This document shows positions 7,344 through 10,668 of a stretch of 10,668 nucleotides of DNA, piece after piece. Origin of the DNA: Bacteroidota bacterium (lineage in GTDB: Bacteria > Bacteroidota > Bacteroidia > Chitinophagales > Chitinophagaceae); contig JAKPBL010000119.1 in assembly GCA_029778965.1 (NCBI GenBank), positions 1-10,668 on the forward strand, given 5' to 3'. A program made the translations under genes and the position numbers. The number at the start of each line of letters is the position of its first letter. Within the stretch, counting starts at the first letter, position 1. The notes below the pieces were generated by a model. That model was not told the origin of the DNA, did no database searches, and saw only the letters and a list, made by a program, of their open reading frames with translations.

Positions 7344-7351
7344 CAAAGCTA
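7344..7351 (-). promoter_or_regulatory. Candidate -7 box for the zinc metallopeptidase
   Basis: On the minus strand 7351-7344 reads TAGCTTTG, matching TAnnTTTG, 28 bases before the ATG at 7315. It is the only such match on this strand in the intergenic region. No TTG lies at 17-23 bases upstream, so only half of the consensus is present. The implied leader is about 20 bases. Confidence 0.35.
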
Positions 7352-7495
7352 AATCCAAATTGATTTAACCGTCATTTCAGGCATTAAAATCCGGCAAAAA
7401 CAGACGACTTGTCATACACATTAAAACCGGGAAAATATGGCTGAAAATTTGTCGGGTCAACGCGGCCGGAGAGATTTTCCGTTTTTCATAGTAAA

Positions 7496-7514
7496 TTAAT
7501 TATCAACTAATTAA
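7496..7514. promoter_or_regulatory. AT-rich palindrome, possible operator
   Basis: TTAATTA (7496-7502) and TAATTAA (7508-7514) are perfect inverted copies separated by tcaac. The 19-base site sits midway between the divergent metallopeptidase and radA genes, the size and symmetry of a dimeric regulator site. Low-complexity AT sequence makes chance occurrence quite possible. Confidence 0.25.
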
Positions 7515-7583
7515 GTAGCCGATTTTGAAAATTTGCACCCTTCTTAAACAGGGTTTCAAGTTATTCACAGCACCAAAATTTAT

Positions 7584-7613
7584 TTTGAAATGTGCCCCTT
7601 ATTCGTAATTTAG
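7584..7613 (+). promoter_or_regulatory. Candidate Bacteroidota-type promoter for radA-comF-lipoprotein
   Basis: TTTG (7584-7587), an 18-base gap, then TAATTTAG (7606-7613) matches the TTG-N17-23-TAnnTTTG pattern at all but one core position. Transcription would start near 7620, giving a leader of about 105 bases before the radA ATG. The leader would then contain the hairpin at 7640-7668. Confidence 0.45.
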
Positions 7614-7639
7614 TGTCAGAATTTAATGGGTTAGTAAGT

Positions 7640-7668
7640 AAAGGGTCAGCAGTGATGCTGGCCTTTTT
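7640..7668 (+). terminator. Terminator-like hairpin in the presumed radA leader (possible attenuator)
   Basis: The bases aaagggtcagca (7640-7651) pair with tgctggcctttt (7656-7667) around a gtga loop: 12 pairs, two of them G-T wobbles. The 3' side runs into a T tract (7664-7668) and then acttttc. This has the form of an intrinsic terminator pointing towards radA, 57 bases before its ATG. It could end a short transcript initiated at the 7584-7613 promoter, act as an attenuator for the radA operon, or block stray transcription from upstream. Confidence 0.55.
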
Positions 7669-7724
7669 ACTTTTCGCCGGAACCACCTCTTTTAATTGCA
7701 TTCTTTCCGCCTTCTTTGAACTGA

Positions 7725-9092
7725 ATGAGCAAACTGAAATCAGCCTTCTTCTGCCAGCATTGTGGTTTTGAAAGTGCCAAATGGCTGGGCAAATGTCCGT
7801 CGTGCCATCAATGGAACAGTTTCGTGGAAGAAATCAAACAGAAACCCGCTAAAAACACTTCAGGTTGGCAGGCCGGCCATCATAAAACAACCAACGCGGC
7901 TACCCTGCTCAGCGATATTCCCGTTGGTCATGAACAAAGAATCAGTTGCACCGATACAGAACTCAACCGCGTGCTGGGCGGCGGCATCGTTCCCGGAAGC
8001 ATTGTGCTGGTGGCGGGCGAACCGGGCATCGGCAAATCAACATTGTTTCTGCAGGTCGGCTTGCAAATGCAGAACACCCGCGTGCTGTATGTAAGCGGCG
8101 AAGAAAGCGAACAACAGATACGCATGCGGGCCGCACGCATTCCTTTCCAAAACCCATCGTTTTACCTGCTGACCGAAACCAATACGACCGCCATTTTCCA
8201 GGAAGTAAAAAAAGTCGGGCCAGACCTGATCATCATCGATTCTATACAAACACTGCAAACGGACCTGATCGAATCTTCACCGGGAACCGTATCGCAGATC
8301 CGCGAGTGCGCCGCTGAATGGCAACGGTTTGCCAAAGCATCGCAGGTACCGGTATTCCTGATCGGCCACATTACGAAAGACGGTTCCATTGCAGGGCCGA
8401 AGATCCTGGAGCACATGGTAGACACAGTGCTGCAATTTGAAGGCGACCGTCATTTTGCCTACCGTTTGTTGCGCACGCTCAAGAACCGCTTTGGTTCCAC
8501 CCATGAGTTGGGTGTGTATGAAATGACGGGAAGCGGCATGAAGCCCGTACTCGATCCGGGCGATATCCTGCTGGGAGAAAAAGACGACTCGCTCAGCGGC
8601 GTTGCCATCGCAGCGGGCATTGAAGGCACGCGGCCTTTCCTGATAGAAGTGCAGGCGCTCGTAACCGGCGCCTCTTACGGTACTCCTCAACGCGCAGTAA
8701 CCGGTTTCGATACGCGGCGCTTGCAGTTGCTGCTTGCGGTGCTTGAAAAAAGAGGGGGGTTCGCTTTTTCATCGCGGGATGTGTTTTTGAACATTGCCGG
8801 TGGTATAAAAGTGGAAGACCCCGCCATCGATCTCGCGGTGCTCTGCGCCCTGCTGAGCTCGTTCGACGACCAGCCGTTGCCGAAAGGCACGTGCTTCGCG
8901 GGTGAGGTTGGGCTCAGCGGCGAGATCCGCTCCGTAAACCGGATCGACCAGCGCATTGCCGAAGCCGCCAAGCTGGGTTTTGAAAAAATATTCATCCCAC
9001 GGAATAATTTTAAAAGCCTGCCGGCGATAAAAAAGGGAATAGAGATCGTACCCGTAGGCAAAGTGGAAGAAGTGTACCGCCTGCTGTTTTAA
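7725..9092 (+). CDS. radA: DNA repair protein RadA (Sms)
   Basis: RadA is a hexameric, DnaB-like ATPase that drives branch migration of recombination intermediates in homologous recombination and, in competent bacteria, in transformation. At 455 residues it has the usual length. The N-terminal C4 zinc finger has C10, C13, C24 and C27 (CQHCG...CPSCHQW). The RecA-like core shows Walker A GEPGIGKST (98-106), Walker B LIIIDS (168-173) and the RadA signature KNRFG (253-257). The C-terminal Lon-protease-like domain, about residues 285-455, includes GEVGLSGEIR (393-402) and acts as a structural scaffold in the family. The start is ATG with the zinc finger beginning nine residues later and no Shine-Dalgarno sequence. 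The comF-like gene follows 50 bases downstream on the same strand, so co-transcription is likely. The leader may contain an attenuator-like hairpin. Confidence 0.98.
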   Translation: MSKLKSAFFCQHCGFESAKWLGKCPSCHQWNSFVEEIKQKPAKNTSGWQAGHHKTTNAATLLSDIPVGHEQRISCTDTELNRVLGGGIVPGSIVLVAGEPGIGKSTLFLQVGLQMQNTRVLYVSGEESEQQIRMRAARIPFQNPSFYLLTETNTTAIFQEVKKVGPDLIIIDSIQTLQTDLIESSPGTVSQIRECAAEWQRFAKASQVPVFLIGHITKDGSIAGPKILEHMVDTVLQFEGDRHFAYRLLRTLKNRFGSTHELGVYEMTGSGMKPVLDPGDILLGEKDDSLSGVAIAAGIEGTRPFLIEVQALVTGASYGTPQRAVTGFDTRRLQLLLAVLEKRGGFAFSSRDVFLNIAGGIKVEDPAIDLAVLCALLSSFDDQPLPKGTCFAGEVGLSGEIRSVNRIDQRIAEAAKLGFEKIFIPRNNFKSLPAIKKGIEIVPVGKVEEVYRLLF

Positions 9093-9142
9093 CAGGTGTT
9101 TTCACCCTTGTATAACCCGCGCCGCCGCCGGAGATTTGCTGC

Positions 9143-9850
9143 ATGCAAAAATGGCTGGGCGAAATGGGCCGCTCCTTACGGTCGATCGTGTACCCGCATT
9201 GCTGCACCGCCTGCGGCAGCAATGTGTTGCCTGCGGCAAACGGAATATGTACCCACTGCCTGCAGCAGTTGCCGCGTACCGGTTTCCTGCAGCAGCGCGA
9301 TAATCCGGTGGCTCGTGTTTTCTGGGGAAGGCTTCATCTGGAACAGGCGGCCGCCCTGGTATGGTTCCAGCAGCACTCGGCCGTTCAACACCTCATGCAC
9401 GGTATAAAATACGGTGGCCGGAAAGACGCGGCCTGCCAGCTCGGGCGGTGGATGGGCGGCCAATTGCTCAACAGCACCTGGCTGCGGCAAATAGACGGCC
9501 TGTTACCCGTACCACTTCATGCAAGCCGCCTCGCAGCGCGTGGATATAACCAGGCCGCCTGCCTTTGCGAAGGCATTGCGCAGGTTTGTGGCCTGCCACT
9601 TATACTATCGGCGGTGCAAAGGCAGTTTGCCACCAGCACGCAAACCAGGCAACACCGCAAAGCGAGATGGAACAATATGAAGCAGGTGTTCGCGGTGCAA
9701 AACGAAGGGCTGCTTTGCAACAGGCACCTGCTGCTGGTCGACGATGTGATTACCACCGGCGCCAGTCTCGATGCGCTAGGCCAGCAACTGCGACTGCTGC
9801 CGGGCGTACGGTTGTCGGTTTGCTGTTTCGCTTATACCGCTCCCCACTAA
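9143..9850 (+). CDS. comF: ComF family protein (amidophosphoribosyltransferase-like)
   Basis: This 235-residue cytoplasmic protein belongs to the ComF family, which is needed for handling incoming single-stranded DNA during natural transformation in several bacteria and is also common in species not known to be competent. An N-terminal zinc-binding region has C21, C24, C36 and C39 (CTACGSN...ICTHC). The phosphoribosyltransferase-type core has HGIKYGGRKD (86-95), DGLLPVPLHASRLAARGYNQ (118-137), the QTRQHRKARWNNM segment (167-179) and the PRPP-binding motif LLVDDVITTGAS (197-208) with D200 and D201. Length is normal for the family. The start ATG at 9143 places the zinc finger at the expected distance. 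It lies between radA (50 bases upstream) and a lipoprotein gene (26 bases downstream), all on the plus strand. The radA-comF pairing is suggestive of a recombination or DNA-uptake link, but this is inference. Confidence 0.93.
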   Translation: MQKWLGEMGRSLRSIVYPHCCTACGSNVLPAANGICTHCLQQLPRTGFLQQRDNPVARVFWGRLHLEQAAALVWFQQHSAVQHLMHGIKYGGRKDAACQLGRWMGGQLLNSTWLRQIDGLLPVPLHASRLAARGYNQAACLCEGIAQVCGLPLILSAVQRQFATSTQTRQHRKARWNNMKQVFAVQNEGLLCNRHLLLVDDVITTGASLDALGQQLRLLPGVRLSVCCFAYTAPH

Positions 9851-9876
9851 AAAGGAATCATTATTTTTGGCCATAT

Positions 9877-10668
9877 ATGCGTTGTGTATCGTTGCTGCTG
9901 GCAACCTGCTTCCTGATTGCTACCGCCTGTACCAAAGACAGGCGCTTTTACGCTACCGATATACAACCCGCTATCGGCATCGACACGCTTCATTTCGATA
10001 CCCTGTTTACGCAGGCCGGCTCCAAAACCTTTCATTTTCTCGTTCACAATAATAACAGCGGACGGCTGCAGATCGATCGCATTCAACTGGCGGGTGGCGG
10101 CAGCAGTTATTTCCGTATCAACGTAAACGGCATCGAAGGCCCATCGGTAGAACAGGTAGATATCGGCCCGTACGACAGCGCCCATGTTTTCGTCAACGCC
10201 TATATTCCGCCATCGGCCACTCACCTGCCTTTTGTGATCAGCGACAGCATTGGCATTCACTGCAACGGCGTTACGCAATGGGTGCAACTGGAAGCATGGG
10301 CGCAGAATGCCCACTATATCAAAAACGGCGTTATCCAAAACAATACCACCTGGAAAGGCGATCTTCCTTATGTAGTGCTGGGACCGCTGCTCGTTGCAGA
10401 AACGGCCACGCTTACCATCGGGAAAGGCGCCCGCATTTATTGCCACGCCGATGCAGCCATACAGGTCGACGGTAGCCTGCATGCGCTGGGCGATGCGGCT
10501 GAAAAAGACCGTATTGTTTTTACCAGCGACCGGCTCGATGCGCCGTACATCGATTACCCCGGCGCCTGGCCGGGTATCCGTTTCGGCGAACAGAGCCGCG
10601 AGAACCTGCTGCAATATGTCAGCATCCGCAATGCCTATCGCGGCATTACCCTCCAGGCGCCGATGACG
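9877..10668 (+). CDS. Predicted beta-helix lipoprotein of unknown function, 3' end beyond the window
   Basis: From ATG 9877 the frame stays open for 264 codons to the window edge. Residues 1-18 (MRCVSLLLATCFLIATAC) form a lipoprotein signal with Cys18, followed by TKDRRF, so a lipid-anchored envelope protein is predicted. Residues about 35-145 form a beta-rich region without a motif I can name (IDTLHFDTLFTQAG, then YDSAHVFVNAYIPP and QWVQLEAWAQNAHY). From about 165 the pattern changes to that of a right-handed parallel beta-helix: VVLGPLLVAETATLTIGKGA, then AAIQVDGSLHALG and DRIVFTSDRL, then PGIRFGEQS and YVSIRNAYRGITL. I recall similar lipoproteins in Chitinophagaceae but know of no assigned function. 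It starts 26 bases after the comF-like gene and probably belongs to the same transcript. The long open frame on the opposite strand here is a shadow. Confidence 0.85.
   Translation, partial: MRCVSLLLATCFLIATACTKDRRFYATDIQPAIGIDTLHFDTLFTQAGSKTFHFLVHNNNSGRLQIDRIQLAGGGSSYFRINVNGIEGPSVEQVDIGPYDSAHVFVNAYIPPSATHLPFVISDSIGIHCNGVTQWVQLEAWAQNAHYIKNGVIQNNTTWKGDLPYVVLGPLLVAETATLTIGKGARIYCHADAAIQVDGSLHALGDAAEKDRIVFTSDRLDAPYIDYPGAWPGIRFGEQSRENLLQYVSIRNAYRGITLQAPMT

Larger units (their letters stand above)
7316..7724. other. Divergent intergenic region between the metallopeptidase and radA
   Basis: These 409 bases hold no convincing gene. They are AT-rich compared with the flanking coding DNA. I see a minus-strand promoter-like box (7344-7351), an AT palindrome (7496-7514), a plus-strand promoter-like pair (7584-7613) and a terminator-like hairpin (7640-7668) ahead of radA. 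A 19-codon ATG frame at 7437 has no support. No tRNA-like or CRISPR-like structure was found by eye. Confidence 0.7.

Noticed and set aside
7437..7499. A 19-codon ATG frame (MAENLSGQRG...) in the divergent intergenic region
   Set aside because: Too short, no homology recognised, no promoter or terminator framing it; expected by chance.
9847..10614. A 255-codon open frame on the minus strand opposite the lipoprotein gene
   Set aside because: The plus-strand frame has a lipoprotein signal and beta-helix pattern and follows the comF-like gene closely; the minus-strand translation shows no recognisable domain and lies antisense to it.

Overview
The window looks like a chromosomal segment of a Bacteroidota bacterium, most probably of the Chitinophagaceae type. 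The evidence is a SusC/SusD outer-membrane pair, a very basic mS38/COX24-like mini-protein typical of this phylum, promoter-like boxes of the Bacteroidota kind (TTG/TTTG and TAnnTTTG), genes without Shine-Dalgarno sequences, and a beta-helix lipoprotein of a type I associate with this group. The genus assignment is inference; no rRNA or tRNA gene is present to test it.

Layout. (1) 1-87: 3' end of a tiny, Lys/Arg-rich mS38-like ribosome-associated protein, followed by a perfect 15-bp inverted repeat (107-153). (2) 216-1763 (+): ribonuclease E/G, catalytic core only, starting with TTG. (3) 1764-1886: convergent intergenic region with three tandem 7-mers and a nested inverted repeat that includes a terminator hairpin. 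(4) 6389-1887 (-): a SusC-SusD pair, an outer-membrane TonB-dependent transporter plus its substrate-binding lipoprotein, with no recognisable enzyme, sigma factor or anti-sigma gene beside it. (5) 7315-6626 (-): a YugP-like membrane zinc metallopeptidase with its own rho-independent terminator. (6) 7316-7724: divergent regulatory region with promoter-like boxes in both directions, an AT-rich palindrome, and a terminator-like hairpin inside the presumed radA leader. (7) 7725-10668 (+): radA, then a ComF-family phosphoribosyltransferase, then a partial beta-helix lipoprotein running off the window. These three are closely spaced and probably co-transcribed.

The genes form three functional groups: RNA decay and ribosome (mS38-like, RNase E/G), nutrient uptake of unknown substrate (SusCD), and recombination or DNA-uptake functions (RadA, ComF). 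Nearly all coding content is familiar. I do not see a new defence system, CRISPR array, transposase, integrase or other clear mobile element. The points most worth a second look are the uncharacterised beta-helix lipoprotein downstream of radA-comF, the terminator-like hairpin in the radA leader, the perfect hairpin ahead of rng, and the nested inverted repeat between rng and susD.
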